Below are positions 1 through 17,496 of a DNA stretch of 64,000 nt, one piece after another (positions within the stretch are counted from its first letter, which is position 1; the number at the start of each line of letters is the position of its first letter). The notes beneath the pieces are model-generated. The model was given only the letters and a program-made list of their open reading frames with translations. It was not told where the DNA came from and made no database searches. The translations under genes were made by a program, and so were the position numbers. The stretch covers positions 24,457,501 through 24,521,500 of the forward strand of contig NC_088099.1 of assembly GCF_036370855.1 (NCBI RefSeq), in the 5' to 3' direction. The DNA is from Dromaius novaehollandiae (Eukaryota > Chordata > Aves > Casuariiformes > Dromaiidae).

Positions 1-570
1 GTATAGCTTCCTGTGAGAGACTGCAGTCAGGAGTTGGACTATGCTAGAAATTTGGAGAGAGAAATATAATTTTGCAGTAGTGGTTTGAGCATAGCATGCA
101 TGTCAGGTGAACTCTTCCTAAACTGGGTAGGAGCCCCTCGTTTCTTATTTGGAGAGGGATGGGAAGGAATATTCCTAGCAGGTTTCCAATAGTGAACACC
201 ACTCACAATTAACGTCTTTTAATCATTCTTTCAGACTTGTTCTTTTTCTGTGTGTTTTCTTTTGTTGTTCGTTTTTGTGGGGGTGTTTCCTGTTGAAGGA
301 TGAAGTGCTGATCCAGCAGACCATGTTGTATCACTAATGTATCTGAAATGAGTCATGAGTTTTGGCCAAGTGCTTTTTACGATCCAGCCATTTTAGAACA
401 GTGCTTATGGAATTCCGTATCTTAGTGTTATGCTCCCCTACCATTAGTAGTATATTGAAGTCATGAATGTATGCTGTAATCTTTTTTGGATTTTTTACTA
501 GCGACTAAGAACAAGTTTGGGATTGTAATTCTGCCTGTGTTACTTCAGTGCTGAGGCATTTTACATTGAT

Positions 571-640
571 GTTTGTAAAACACTTTGAGATCTGATTTGG
601 GGTCATTTGCTGTGTAATGGAAACTATTATAAATAAACAT
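571..640 (+). repeat. Possible ancient L2/CR1-type or SINE 3' tail
   Basis: The segment around aaaacactttgagatctg followed by attataaataaac resembles the worn 3' end of amniote L2/L3-type elements (…gctttgagatc…tataaat). It is short and diverged, so an independent 3'-UTR-like sequence is also possible. Confidence 0.3.
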
Positions 641-3600
641 TCTATATTTTCTTTTTAATGATGCTGTTCTATTCCACTTGCTGTTGCTGCTAAGGTAGCA
701 AGTTCTATTGCTTCAAATTTCTATTGATACGTACTTGTTGATGTTTCCAAAATGGTCTTTCACACGCACCCCAGACAAAATGTTTTACACATACTCACAA
801 TGGATGGGGGCAGAATCTGAATCTATTTTTAGGTCGGCCTCCAAAAAAAAAAGCCCATGGAAATAGAGATCTGACTTTCTTGGCAGTATAGGTTGTTACT
901 GTTGCTGAGTTGGAAATCAAATAACACCTGTGGAGTCAACAAGGCCTTAAGCTTATAAATCAGATTACTAACAGAGAAACTTTTCCATATTCACATTTTA
1001 AAAGGTTGTTTAATGTAAGGTGTGGAATAAATATGGAGATGGGAGATTGAAACAGCTTAGTCAGAAGGCATTTTTGTGTTACAGCTGCAATGAAAAACTT
1101 AATGCTCTGCAATTCTCAATAATGTTAACTTTGTCTCACAAGCCTGAGTATTGAAACTACTATGAACACAGGTTTAAATGTAGTTAAAAGCCATTTCATG
1201 GGTCTCATGAATTTCAGTACCTGGAAAACAGTGAAAATTTGTCAAATTAGATATTCACAAAAAAGTAAAATTTTTGTGCGTGTCTTAACTGAATTGGATT
1301 TCATAATAATATGCCCAGCCATCTGGGGACTGGATGTCTCACTTTGCTGGTAGATGTCTGATGGCAAATCAGGTTAGAAAAGCAGAACTGCACTAGACCA
1401 CCTGATTATCAGCCAGATATGTCTAAACAAATACACAGCTGATCAAGAACAGCTTGCTCTATTACCACATCTGCAGCATCTGCAGATGGAGTGATTGCCT
1501 AGTGATATGTGTCAATATGTATTGAGGGTGATGAGGCATATTCTGCCCCTCATCTGCTTTCTTCAGAAACAACTGCTGTCGCTGTTGCAGAGAGGCAACT
1601 TAATATTGTGGTTCTGTTACCTTCTAAAAGCTTTCAAAGCAAAGAACAAAAGTGGCTTGGAAGATATTTGCAATGTCACGTATCAACAGTAATGGGAGCA
1701 TTTATAGCCATGGTTTGGGATCCAGTAGACCTTACAGAAGTTATACCTGTGACCCAATTTGCCACTTAGTGGCTAAGTTAATCCTGGAGTCTGTACTGCT
1801 GCAGCATAATGTTGGAGCTAATCCTGTAGCTGTTCACTTAATGGCCCAGTAAACAGTACGTTATTTGCCTGAGGTGACTGATTACACTTATTTCAAAAAA
1901 AACCCAAGTCTGGTTATGCTTCGGACTTTTTGCAGTTGAACATTAGAGAGTGGTGCTTTTGGCTCTGTTCTTCTTTAGAACAAGCATATTTGAATGGTGG
2001 GACGGTTCTTAAAGCCAGTGCTTAAAAGTAACACCTCTCAGGAGGTCAGCCAAAAGAAACCTGGAATCTGTGGAGTATCTAACTGAAGAATACCCTTTGG
2101 ATTTCATAACTTTCAAAATACAATGGGGGAGAGAGAGAGAGAGAAAAGTATCAAGGAACTTTTTGCTCACGGAGTATTCAAAATGACAGGGCAGCCATTT
2201 CTTCCTCTGCTAAGATCCTGCACAGGGATGTTGGATGTCTCTTGGAGGACTAGTTAGCTCAGTCAAAGAAGTGACCAGGCAAAATCTCAAGCAGTTTGCC
2301 CACAAGAGCCTTACATTAAAACTCTTTATCATGGTTTAAACAGGCTTTCTTCTCCCGTAGAGTGATTCTTGATCTTTCTTTTAGCTTACACCCTATGATC
2401 TATGGCAAACTTTCTCTGCTGATCCATCACCTTAAAGTTTTAAGTTGAGATTCTGTAGCTGAAATTGATATTTATATGTTAAAAATCGATGTATGATTAC
2501 AAGAGAGATTCCATCAGTTTCCTGGATAATGACTCATCTCCTGGATAGTGACTCGTTGATATTATATAAACATAATCCTTTAACAAAAAATATTTTTTAA
2601 TAAAATGCTAATGAAAAAGCAAAGCATTGTGTGCACAGGTAAAAATCTCAACAGAAAATGCTTTAAATTTTTTTTTTTCTTCTGCCTCTGCTGTGATTTT
2701 CGTTGAAATGATCAGTGATTTGCATAATGTTTGCCAGCATGGACTTTCCTAAGGGTATTTTTCTAGTTGTCAGGCTGGTGTGCCTGGTGTAGGATGCTGT
2801 GACCCTTTGTCCCAGCTGGCACAATTTTTTTTTTTTTTTAGTTTAGCAAATGCATCAAGAATGTATTTCTCAGTTTCCTCTTGTTATGCTACCTGCTATA
2901 CCTTTTTATAGCTCTCTGTTGTTTATTCGCCTCTGCTGTTTCTTCCTATGTCACTGGCTTGTTCTGGTGTTTTGTGGAGGGGCACGTGGAAGGAAAGAAA
3001 CTTAAGAAAACTCTTCTGCATCTGGAATTCTGTCTTTGATTATGGCACAAATAAGATTCAAATTAAACTGTAGGGGCACTCACGTTTTATATTGCATTAA
3101 ACTTGTTTGTATAATTAAGAATTTGTTGTATGTTTTAGCAAATCTTAAGGTTAGTTTTATTTGACTTGCCTGATTGTTATCCCAGAAGTGATCAGTCCTT
3201 TCAAGGCCCAAATACTCTGCTTTTAATATTCTAATCTACCTGGCTGTTAGATCCAGCTATACTGCAGTTCCCATCTGGGTAATAAAAATGTCTTTGTAAA
3301 CACAGTAAATGACAGCTTAGTCACAGCCCTGAGAGGCTGTTTGCATCAGTGAGACTCTTTATTCCTGTGAATGTTCTGTGTATTTCTGCTCCTGAGCCGC
3401 ACACAGCCTACCACCTCTGCCTCACTCTTTTCTAAGTGCTGGTTATTGGAGTAGCTTTCACATACCGATTTTTCTTTGTTTGCACTGCATCAAGCTCAAG
3501 CTAATGAATCCTGCCTTTTGGAAAAGTAAATCAGCTCCCTCTCAGCAGCACCTTGATGTAGACACGCTAGTTCTGTTGGAGCAGCATGCCAGGGTACGTT

Positions 3601-6064
3601 CGCACGTGTTTTAGCCTAGGCAAAATGAGCTCCTTTTTGGTAGAAACACACTATGTCACATCAGATCTATTTTGGAGCACTTAAAGAAAGATTTGCTACG
3701 TTGTTTGCAGCAAAGATTATTCCCTTCCAAGGACTGATCATGTCCCATTTGGTTAAAAACTTGCTTATCCGGGTGCTGTGTATGCACGCTCTAGTGCCTT
3801 CAGAGCGCTGCCACAGATGTTCTGCTGAGGAGCACACGGGGAGGGCGCGAGGCTGTAGAGGATACAGGCTGTAACTGCTGTCAAGGACAAAGCAGAGGAA
3901 GGCTTGTCCAAGGAGACAGAAGCAGAAGGATCTGAGCACAGGCTTTGAAATTAAATCTGTGTTTCATGTCCCCTTGTGAATAAAACTTTAAGTGCGAGTT
4001 GCCTGGCTTTGTAATCCTCCCCCAAGAACTAAATCATCTGGAGAAATAAGGAAGTCGGATCACTTCTTTAGCACTCTTACCTTCTTTTTCGGATAGTCCT
4101 CTCTCAGGACACTTCTAAGAAACTGAGTCCCTCAACTGTCTAAGTACAGTAAATCCTATTTGTCGTAGCTGCTTTATTTTCTCACTGAAAAGAACTTGGA
4201 GATTAGAATTCAGTATTTGATCTTCTTGGTGAATTTCCTGGAATGTCAAAACTGAGAATGCTAATCCTCCTTTCCTTTTAGAGCTTTCAGGCATCCCTGC
4301 TATCAAATCGTAATTCACATTAGCCACCTTTCCTTTGTAATGCTTTCCCTGTGCCCTCTGCCTCTCCCAAGTTAGCAGCATCAGTTTTAAATCCATAGCA
4401 TTGCACTCTGCTCTGTTTTCTGCTCCCCTTTTTTCTCAACATGTCTATACTTTCTTTTAATATAGCTTAGAGAAAATATTGGCTATTGTGGCAGGTAGCA
4501 TAATTGTTTTGTTCGTACAGTGTGTTTTTTTCTTTTTGGTGGAACTTTTGTTTGCTTTTTAAGGTTGTTGCATTATTGTACGTCTGTCCTGTTTTACAAA
4601 GGTGTGGTCAGGCCGCAAGAAGGAAAGTTCTGTTTTTAGTTGGGTGGAAACTTGTGAAAACATAGAAGTTTCCTTTTTGCTTGAGAACATAACTGGGAAA
4701 AGTTCAGCTGGACGTGCAGTGTATGGACAGATGGACTTGTGGAGGTCAGAGTGGAGCACACAGAGGGAGACACAGCAAAGTAATGTGCAGAATAAAACAA
4801 AACCATAGCAAAGCCTCAGATGTGGTAGATAAAAGACTATTCTTAGGACACATAGGGATCATGCGGGGTTATTGCCATGCAGGACGCCAAAACTTTCTCG
4901 ATTGACAGCAGCATGCCTGAAGAAAAGGACTTATTCTGCAAGATACAGTAGACAGGAAGGGATTTATTTTTAAACCATCATATTTGAGATCTCATTCTGA
5001 GCTTTTAAGAAGTGCTTTAAAAAGAATTTATATTATAATAAACCTGAAATTCTGTAATGTTAAAGCCTTTCGATATTATTTCTCACTTCAAAGACAAGAT
5101 ATGTAGGTGTATCTCCATCAAAATGCAGGCTGACTCCAAAGTGCTATCTAACAAAAGCACCCTTTTGTAAGGAGTCATCTTTACAAAAAGATGGAAAAGA
5201 TCCATCATTCTCCCTCATCTGCTTAGTGAATTGGAGAATCAGAGGGACACTCCTTTGATCGGTTTTCATGTTTATTGCCATGGTAATGTCATTGTGTCCC
5301 CCTCTCTGAGTCTCCAATGTGGAATACTAAAACCGGTTTTTATAGTGGCATGCTTTCTCTTTTCTCCCATAGCTGTACTTTTATGGATGAAGGTATTGTA
5401 TAACAGTAGCACAGCAAGAAAGCTTTAAGTTATATGGACATTAGCACTATGTGTTTCAAATTCCAGAATTTTTATCCGGCATTGAATTACAAGTTTGGGA
5501 GTGAAGCGGAAGTAAAGCCTTTCGAAATGATAATGAAAAGGATCGAACCTTTGTAGGCCTCAAGGCAATTCAGTTGCTAATGATCCAGGCAATCGCACGC
5601 ACACACAAATAACTTTGGTGTTTTTGTTTTTTTTTTTTTTAATTGTGGATAGTATTTGTAAATTTAACATACAACATGTTTTTCATTCTTTGAGGTTCAG
5701 TTCTAAGATTGTAACTTTGTTTCTTGTGGTTTTTTTCAATGTTTTGTTAAAATAAAGCATGATTTAAATGATTTCCTAAAAATGCTTAAAAAGGCACAAA
5801 AATGGAAAGTTTGAAGTTACAATCAAGAAAATAGCATAGTTTGTTTGGTGATTTCTTTAGTAAGAGGCTTTTACTAGCTGCTTTCCTATTTGGCTAGCAA
5901 GAAGTTGTCTGAGATTTTGAATTTGGTGCTTTTTCTGTTGTTGAGATTTATTATGCAGTCACTTAATTAAATTTTGGTTATTTTATTATCCAAATGATAA
6001 TCCAAATGGTACTCAGCACATCTCAAAAACTTTTATATGTTACCTTTTCTCCTCTTCCCTTCCT

Positions 6065-6084
6065 CCCCCCCCCCCCCCCCCCCC
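6065..6084 (+). repeat. Homopolymer run of 20 C
   Basis: Uninterrupted C run flanked by T/C-rich sequence, in RUNDC3B intronic DNA. Length in such runs is prone to sequencing and assembly error. Confidence 0.9.
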
Positions 6085-9000
6085 ATATTTTTGACCAGTT
6101 CTAGGTAGGAGAGAGTGGAAAAAAAATTACACCAGAAGTCTTGAATTTCGCATTTGTACTATTCTTTTTCCTCTCTCTTCCCCTCGCCCCTTCCTCTCAG
6201 ATCAGATTCTCTTTCATCCGGTATTTCCCTTAGACTCTGAAGCTCTGTCATACTGCTTCTGAATCCTCGTTCAGATACCAGCAAGAACTTACATGACTCG
6301 TGGGTTGCTAAGTCGTGACTGCCACTTTCTTTTCCTTTTTTTTTTCTTTCTTTTACTCATCTCCTCTCTTTTTCTTTGTCTCCTCTCTTTTTCCCCCGTC
6401 CTGATGCTTGTATGCTAGTTTTGACAGTCATCTATGTGGAAGATCCATCTCTAGGTTTATAATGTTGGATATCACTGCTGAAACTCTTGCTGTCTTAGCG
6501 TGTGAGTGGAAGTTTAGAGAAGCAGTTGTTCTATCAACTCAAAATTTACCCAATTGTTTTACAGTTGATACTGCTGGTTCTGATGAATCCAAGGGAAGTA
6601 TGTTTAAATAGCAAAAATTTATTGTCAAGACTATTATTTTTGGTGAAGTTTTCCTGATCTGTTCCAAAGCATGGTCTTGATTCTTTTTTCCTGTATAAGT
6701 GTCCTTTTAAAAGGAGTTCAGCTGTGGATAGAAAGTTCTTCTTGACATGAAGAAAAAATTCTTATTATTCACTGAATGACAAGCTCTGTTTAAGAGGATA
6801 TTCGTTAAAGGCAAACTTGATAATCTGTCAAAAAAGCTGTTAGAAGTCCTCTTTTTCCACCAGAAAGGAATTGATAGTTGAAGAACAGAATTAAAAGCTC
6901 TCCTTTGCTATTTTTAATAACCTGTGGTTGCTAGTCAAAGTTCAGTATTTTTCTTGTTTTCAGTTAAGACCTAACATCTGGGAAAATTGATTGTGTTGTG
7001 CCTGTAATCTCCTCCAAAGGAATATTGCTTGGTTATTTGGTTGAAAACATGAAGAGGTATCCACCACACACTGCACTAACATGTTAATGAGCTCACGCAA
7101 AGTTGATGTACTTTAGTGTGTTTTGATCTATTCTGCATGTCTGTCTTAAATAAAAACTTCCACCATAACTGGACTAGAAACCAAGAGTCAAGCTGCAGGT
7201 GTCACTGCCAAAATAAGCCCAACCAAGATACTCCAGAGGTCAAGGAGGTCCAAGGCTGTACAGAATTGATGATAGTAATTTTGTCACTGAAGGATTGTAT
7301 TTCGAGATCTCTAGGAGATGAGAAAGGAGGACTATAAAGATTGCTGAAGAAGCATCAAAAGGATCTGTTCTGTGGCCCGGCTAGTATGGTTGCTGCTACA
7401 CATGAAGATCTGCTGGCCAGTCAGAAACAGTAAGAAAATGTGGTGCACTAGGACATGCCTGCTTTTTCTCACTGCAGCGGCTGCCATTAGAAAGTCTGCT
7501 GGAAACTAACTACTCTGGCATCAAATTTGGGGAATACAGTGTCTGTGCACAGGGCACACACCTGAGAGAGGTCATATTTTGCAACATCAAAATCTACTGG
7601 TAAGTAACTCATTTTCATACCTGCTGATCTAATTTCTCAAAGTCCAACTATATACCAGTCCAGACATTTCACTGTCTTGCTACAGTACCAACAGTTTGAG
7701 AGTTCCCTTTTATTTTAGAGTTGCTCTTACAGATTTTAGTTATATTCATGTGTGCTATCAATTTGAGTTTGCATTCCATATTTCCTCTCTTAGATAAAGG
7801 TTTTAAAGCTTGTTCTTTCTTATTCAAATGTTTTTATTTTTTTAAGCTTTTATTTTCACTTTTACTTTTCACTACTCAGGTAGTTCTTGAACTGGAGCAC
7901 TCATCTGATATAATTCCCTTTCTTAGGGAATTAATCTGTTTGGTTTATTTCCTGTCTTCATCTGCTGGTAGGAGGGCAAATTGCCAGCTGGACTGGCATT
8001 TTCTGGATTTGGAGAAATTAAACCTGCAGGTAAGAAATTACTGGTTTTTCATAGGTATAATTGGAAAGAGAGCTTTTTGTTTATTAGACAAAAAATCTGG
8101 GTAAATGGGTCTTTCAGAACAGGCTTACAATGACATGGATCTGTATTTGATACAGGGAAAATTAGAATTGTTATCTAGCTGAAATAAGAACCAGAAGTTC
8201 TAGGTGGTTACTGAGATGAGGCTTTTCTGTATTAACTTGGGCCAAACTTGAGATGAAGAATTTTTTTGACTCTCAGAGGTAGTAAAGTTACAGTATATAA
8301 AGTGACCAAAGATTTTATATCCTTTCCATTCTGCATGCAGGAACCCCATGTATGAGTTGTCTTTTGTCCCTGTCCCCTACTATAAATGTGTCAATTGAGT
8401 CACGCCACAATTTTATGATTCGGAGGTTTTAGAAGCAGTTAATTTGGAATTCCTTATCCTTTTGAGAGGGTGCTGAGCTGCCAATAGGGGTGCTAGCTGA
8501 AACAGAACGGTTTGTGGGGTTACATTATGAATTAATTTTTTTTTTTAAGTAGGCATTTTAAATTCATTTTTAAACTTCAACCATTTTGCTGATCCATTTT
8601 AAGAGTGACTCTCACGTTATTGTACCAGAACAACTGAAAGGGCAGCATAACTGGAAGCAGGGTGGAAATGGGCAGTAATTTGTTGGTTGCATTTTTATTA
8701 CTGTGTGTGTACCATACACAATGATATTCTGCTTGTGTTTCATAAATAGTCATAAAATCATAAAACAAAAATCTCCAATAAGAAAATCAGAGTTGAACAA
8801 CATTAGTAAGACAGAGCCAGTGAACAGTGGTGGAGAAAGGTATTTATCAGAACACTTTTCGCTACATAAGTATACAATTTAAGGACTGAAAGTCAAAAGT
8901 ATGCAGTCACATTTCTGTGAATAGCTGTATAAAACTGGTGTTAATACTGTGGCTGTTCCTGTGACTCCTTGGATAAAAGTAAAGGTATTTAAAGACCTGC

Positions 9001-11545
9001 AGGGAGCATATATATCTCTGCTTGAAGCAGGCACTTATGAGTAAGTTGGGAGTATGTTATCATTGATTAGCTAATGAATCATCAGTTTTCTTTTGTAACA
9101 GGCAAGAATTCATTAGCAATACTTTTTAAATGAATCCTTTCTTTGTTTTTTAAGAGGAGCTCGTTTTAATAGTGGATCCTGATGTAGAGAACAAGAATAT
9201 AACTGTATAGTTATATATGAGCCAAATATTTGTTTGTATTTAATGATATATTCTAGTATTAAGAAGATTGTTCTCATCTCTTTTTTTCCTAGCAAGCTAC
9301 TAGTTGCAATAGTATTTTGAATTTGTATGTAGGTGCTCTTTTTGGTGGATTTTTTTTTTTTGAAAGGGCTAAAAATGAGAGAAAAGTTAAACATCATAAC
9401 TTAAAAAAATTGAAAGCAAAATCTTCTCACACTGTGCATTTCATACATTTAAAATGCTGAAAAATCTGCAGTCTTAGTTTTTGCGTATGTTATGCTCTTT
9501 TTGCAAATGTGTTTTATGGGAAGTCCATGCCATGGCAATGTAGAAAGGATATTTGATTCCTTGAAAAATAATTTTTTGAAAATAGATTCTGTCTCCAGTG
9601 TCACTGATACCTCTCTTCTTTAGTAAGCCCCAATAAGCATTTTGCTAGCTTTCCCGCACTCACCATTTTCCAGAGTGTAAGTAGTTCAGCAGTTACTTCC
9701 AAAGGAATTAAAAATTGTCTTTCTCTGTGCCATCTTTTCAGTATTTATTGATTTTTTTAAAAATAATGTTTTTCAGAACTTTAAATAGGATGTGAAGTTA
9801 CCTTAGAAAAATATTTGTTGGGATGAAGACTGCTCAGGGCAAAAATGTTGGGAGCAGGAGAAAAGTAATTATTTTCTTCCTGTAGGTCAAAATTGAACTT
9901 GTAAAGCATTCTAAAGCAATGATTGCTTAAATCTAATCTAATCTAGTCTGCAATACAAGAGGTAGATACAATCTACTGAAGTCTTATTCAAGTATGATTT
10001 TGTGGGGAGAAGAACGTTCTGCACTTAAATCATTTGAAATCATTCAGTCTTTTCATAAAAATGCTTTTTGTCTCCAGAAACACTTCTTTTGGGGAGGGTA
10101 TGTTTGATCCGTTTCTTAAGTAGACAGAGTTAACTGGTACTTTTGTTGGTAGATCTAATGGCTGGGAGTTGATAGTGTTTTGATACTAAGGCACAGGGAA
10201 AATTAGATACCTGTGGGCTTTTCCCTTTAAATCTGTGAATCTTTAAAACTTCCAGGGAGGTGACAGCGTTGTATAGCAAGTTCAGAACTTCCTTTGTTGG
10301 CTTGTTTTTGTGGTTACCTTTTAACAGCTCTTTTGCAAGTGGTCCATAGAGTCCAAGGGCCTTCAGACCACAGGTTGATTTGATTACAGTCTAACCCTCT
10401 TCCAGACAATCTTCTAGGCAATTGGTATTATTTGTGAGATCATTTCCTATTCTGTGACATTTGAACTAGTTTTTCTCTGTTTGGGATACTGAACATGTCC
10501 GCTCTCATAAGTTGTAAGTAAACGTGAACTCCATTTGTTACAAAACGGAGCTTTTTTTATGTGACTGTAAAGGCATGGAAAGGATTCGTAGGTAGAAATG
10601 ATACCAGTTAGTGCAGATGGGGAAGAAGACAGGTTTCAGACAGCCAGGAATTTCTTCAAGCCTAGAATAGGTGAGTATAATGTGCCATACACCAGTTTAA
10701 TCCTTCTGCCCTCTTAATAAATTGTTATGTATTTATATATATTCTCCATAAACCAGTCTGCACTCCTCAGTCTGATCAAGCTAACCCAGGATACCTTGCT
10801 CAGTCATACCATACACAAGGCCTTTCATTCAGAAAAAAACCCTCTTATGACCCCTCATTAACATTCACTGTACTCTCAATGTACCAGCTACCTTTCTCTG
10901 ATAATTACGTATTAAAGCTATTGTTCTCATCTTTTATTTCGCTTTCAGGTTTTCTATTTCCAGTCTGAAGTAAAGGGGTTAACAGCTGGTCTCTGCTTTT
11001 ACTCCTATATTGTATGGTTTAATACATAACTATCTACAAACCTTATCTTGCGTCTCACTTAAATTATTGCTGCTACAAAACCACTATGAATAGAAAACTA
11101 TTTTATTGAAATTTATTTAAAATTTGAGCTGCCAACTTATGATGTTTATGGATTTTGTTCCATATAAGTTATGCTTTAGGCATTACTTTTCTTAATATTC
11201 TTTATAAAATCCAGGCTTTTGAGTCATGTTCACTGAGTCTGCAGTCATTCAGGTCATTCTGGTTCTCAGTTCATGGTTCTTGCCAAATGTTCATTTTGTA
11301 GAGCAGAAACAGTAGAAGGAAATCTGCTTATACAGAGGCTGTTGCAGTTCAGTATGTTTTAGTACAGAACTGCTTTCACCAGCATGTTATATAGAAGATT
11401 ATATATTACATTTATTTTTATGTGAACTTTTGTTAACATTTTGTCACAGATTTGAAATATTTCCCAATCAAGGCATAGAGTGCTCTAGTTCTTTTTCTGT
11501 AGTGAATTACAAAAAATACTCATTTTACATTTTATTCTGACTATT

Positions 11546-11571
11546 TTTGTGAAATTTACAAATTTCACAAA
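11546..11571. repeat. 26-bp palindrome
   Basis: tttgtgaaattt, a 2-base spacer (ac), then its exact reverse complement aaatttcacaaa. The stem is a perfect 12 bp in intronic sequence. No function can be assigned. Confidence 0.85.
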
Positions 11572-12120
11572 TACCCCAATTTGCCAGTTGTTCTTCACCA
11601 CCCATTGTTTGTGTCGTCTTCTTGCTCTGTGAAGTCTTCCTACTAGTTTTTCATCATTTTCATATGCCAAAGTTATTTTGCTACACTAGCAAATAATTAA
11701 GTTTTAATAGTAATATTCTTATTATGGTTAAACAACCTTACAGTAAAAATAGAGAGTAGCTGGTAACCTTCATTGCACACATCCTGATTATTAAAACCTT
11801 CTGCTTAAAACACCTAAATATTGCAGTCTGGAGTTGGTCAACAGTAGGTACAATTTTTTTTAATTTTGTGGAACAAAGTGCATTGAATAAAATAAACTGT
11901 TGTCTTCTGAGAGCTCTTAATTTTTAGAACTCATGTTGTCTGACCAATCTTTAGAGTAGGAGAGCACTCATAATATTGCATATCTTTTTTCACATTGATG
12001 GTTTTCACATTTGTATGTTTGTTTTCATTAAAACTTGATCATATTTCCTTCCTTCTAACTCGTTCACAAAGCCTTTTGGTCTCCTTTTCTTTCCCTCTTC
12101 CCCTTTTTGAATATTCTTAG

Positions 12121-12540
12121 CAGCATCACTTCTGCCTCATGATGATGAAGAGTTTGTAGATGAAGTATACTGCGCAGTTTAATACTTTGACTCTTAAAAA
12201 AAAGTCTGGCTAATATGTGTAACTGCCTTCATTTATCTTCATCTTGAGAGAACTGCTGTTTGCATGCAGTTCCATTAAAAAGCCTTTGCTGCAATGGAAC
12301 CCGTTGATATTGCAGTAAACAACTGCAGGAGAACAAACAGCTGAATCATTTATAAGTCTGAAAGAATAGGTGGAATGACCAACAACCTGCTATATTTTGT
12401 CAGAATTTGTCTGAATATTTTGTCTAACTTCTTAGTGTCTACATTGCTATTTTGTATATGCTGAACACAGTGCTTGTACTGGTTTTGTATATTCAGAGTT
12501 ATTTTTACATATTTTTAACGTTCCAAAATAAAAGCATAGA
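12121..12540 (+). other. Candidate alternative terminal exon within the RUNDC3B intron
   Basis: A long pyrimidine tract (about 12070-12110) ends in ttcttag at 12120. In one frame the following bases read ASLLPHDDEEFVDEVYCAV and stop at TAA. About 350 bases of 3'-UTR-like sequence follow, with AATAAA in ccaaaataaaagc near 12528. I do not recognise the peptide. If the exon joins the RUNDC3B exon that normally precedes 14617, the phase gives a different, shorter tail ending at TGA. It could be an alternative RUNDC3B end or chance. Confidence 0.3.
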
Positions 12541-14569
12541 AGTTTTAAGAGGAGGAAAACTTACTTCTGTATTCTACTTGGTGTGTATTTTTCTTCCAGA
12601 GCATGGTGGACAATTTTGAGTAGTGAGCTACTTAAACTGTCTTCAAATGTTACCATGCTAAAACCCCTGCAGCAGTTTGGTTAGAGTTTGTTTCAGGATT
12701 TCATTATGTCCAAACAGAAAGCGTGAAATTTCAGGCTACCGTAGCATGAAGATAGGTGAAGAAGGCCTCAGTACAGAAGCCTGTGTAAAATACCAGAATT
12801 CTACTATTATCATCTTGCCCATAGACATTTCTGTCCTCCTTGCTCAGCAGGTTTAGTTATTTGTTACAGTGAGCTAAACACTGCTGCTGAGCTGGGTGGT
12901 GATCACACCTAGGAGTTGTTCAAACGGTAATTTACCATGTTGTAAGTGTATTAATTTGCATTTAGCTACTCACTATTCACTGTGTGCACAGTTGCTAATA
13001 TAAACTGAGTGTCCTGTGGGACAGGACGATAAGCTTCAATGACACCTCTATGGAAGCATGCAGTAAGTACTTCTGAATTACGAGTTCAGGTAGTCTGCCT
13101 AGCTCACATCACGATAACTCACTACGTAACAGTTCAGTTTCCTCACATCAAATAAGCTTTTAACAGACCTGATTAATGCTTTATGTACCCCCTTGAAGGG
13201 AATAACATATAAGACATTTGAAATTTTTAACAGCTTTGGGTAGTCAAAGCAGTGCTTCCTACAGACTCTATATAGAGAGCAGGAGGTGTGAGGGAGATGC
13301 CGTGGTAGAAAAGTTGATTGTTCACCTGCATAAAAATTGGGAAAATTTATCATCTTGAGAGAAGTTTTTGAAAACAGTTTTGTTCACTGTGGCGCTTTGC
13401 CACCTTTTCTTGCAAAATTGCTGTGTATCTGTTTTCTCTCTCACCTACTAAAAATTACTTGCTGAACTTGCTATTGGCTTACCTGGTTTTGTGGGAAATT
13501 TTGACTCTTTGGGTGGTGTTGTGTGCCCTTACTTGAGGTTCTTGTCTAAACTGTTTGAATGTCACCAGAATCAAAATTAAATTATAAAAATAGATCTGAC
13601 AGTATTATTTGTGAATTCATGTAAGTGTATGTGTACCATCAATAGTTATTTAATTTTCTAAGCAATTTGGCATGTCAGACAACAACGTGGCATTTGGCTT
13701 TGAACTCCTGGATACTTTCAGTATGGAGATACAGTAACGTTAGTTACTTGCTTCAGGCTGCACATATTCTAATGTGGTATAAAGCAGCACTTTATTATTG
13801 CCTAAGATTTCTTGGCATTGAGGATTTATAGATTTTTTTTTAAAGCAATATTTTGTTGTTTCTAAAGTTATGTTGTAGCAGTGTACATTGCAGGTTGCCT
13901 TTACTATTGGAAAAAGTTGTCTTTGGGACAAGAGAAATCTTTTCTTGGAACCTGAAGACCCAGGAACCTTCCTTACTTCTGTATGATTTTTGGCAGATAA
14001 TTTCCAATGTTGGTAGCTTCCTCATTTCCAGAGCTTTAGAAAACTGATCTGCTTTATGGGAATGAGAGGCAAAACTTACTTAAGCATGTAAGCTACTCAG
14101 TTAACACATTTTCAGTAGTTTAGAAGAGTAAATTGCTAGAAACTGTAAAGCAATAGAAAACAGAATAGCTACATGTCATATTTTACATAGCATATCATGG
14201 AGTTAACACATCTGGTTTTTAGTTCATCCCTCAAAAATATTGTGGGGTGAGGTGCTTTTTTGTACTTTAAAACTGTAAAAAATTGGAAAAAAAGAACATC
14301 ATGTTCCCATGCAAAGTAGTTGGCTTGCTAATAACTCATGCAGACAGAAAGCATCTTTAAAATGCAGGTTTATTGCTTCTGCAGAAAGAATGTTATGTCA
14401 ACTCTTGAAGTTACTTTTTGTTTATAAGTTGCTTCCCACAGGAAAAGTTGAACAGTTTTATGAAACTGTTCATTGAACTGCTTTATGAAAATTGCAATCT
14501 GTCAGTCACTCGACGTAGAACATGAACTTGGACAGGACTATTTGTTCTGTTTTTCTTACTGTAACTTAA

Positions 14570-17496
<2,927 letters not shown>

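Noticed and set aside
7721-8104. 127-codon ORF in the RUNDC3B intron
   Set aside because: Hydrophobic because of the T-rich DNA; no homology recognised, no promoter or polyadenylation context, no splice-supported frame.
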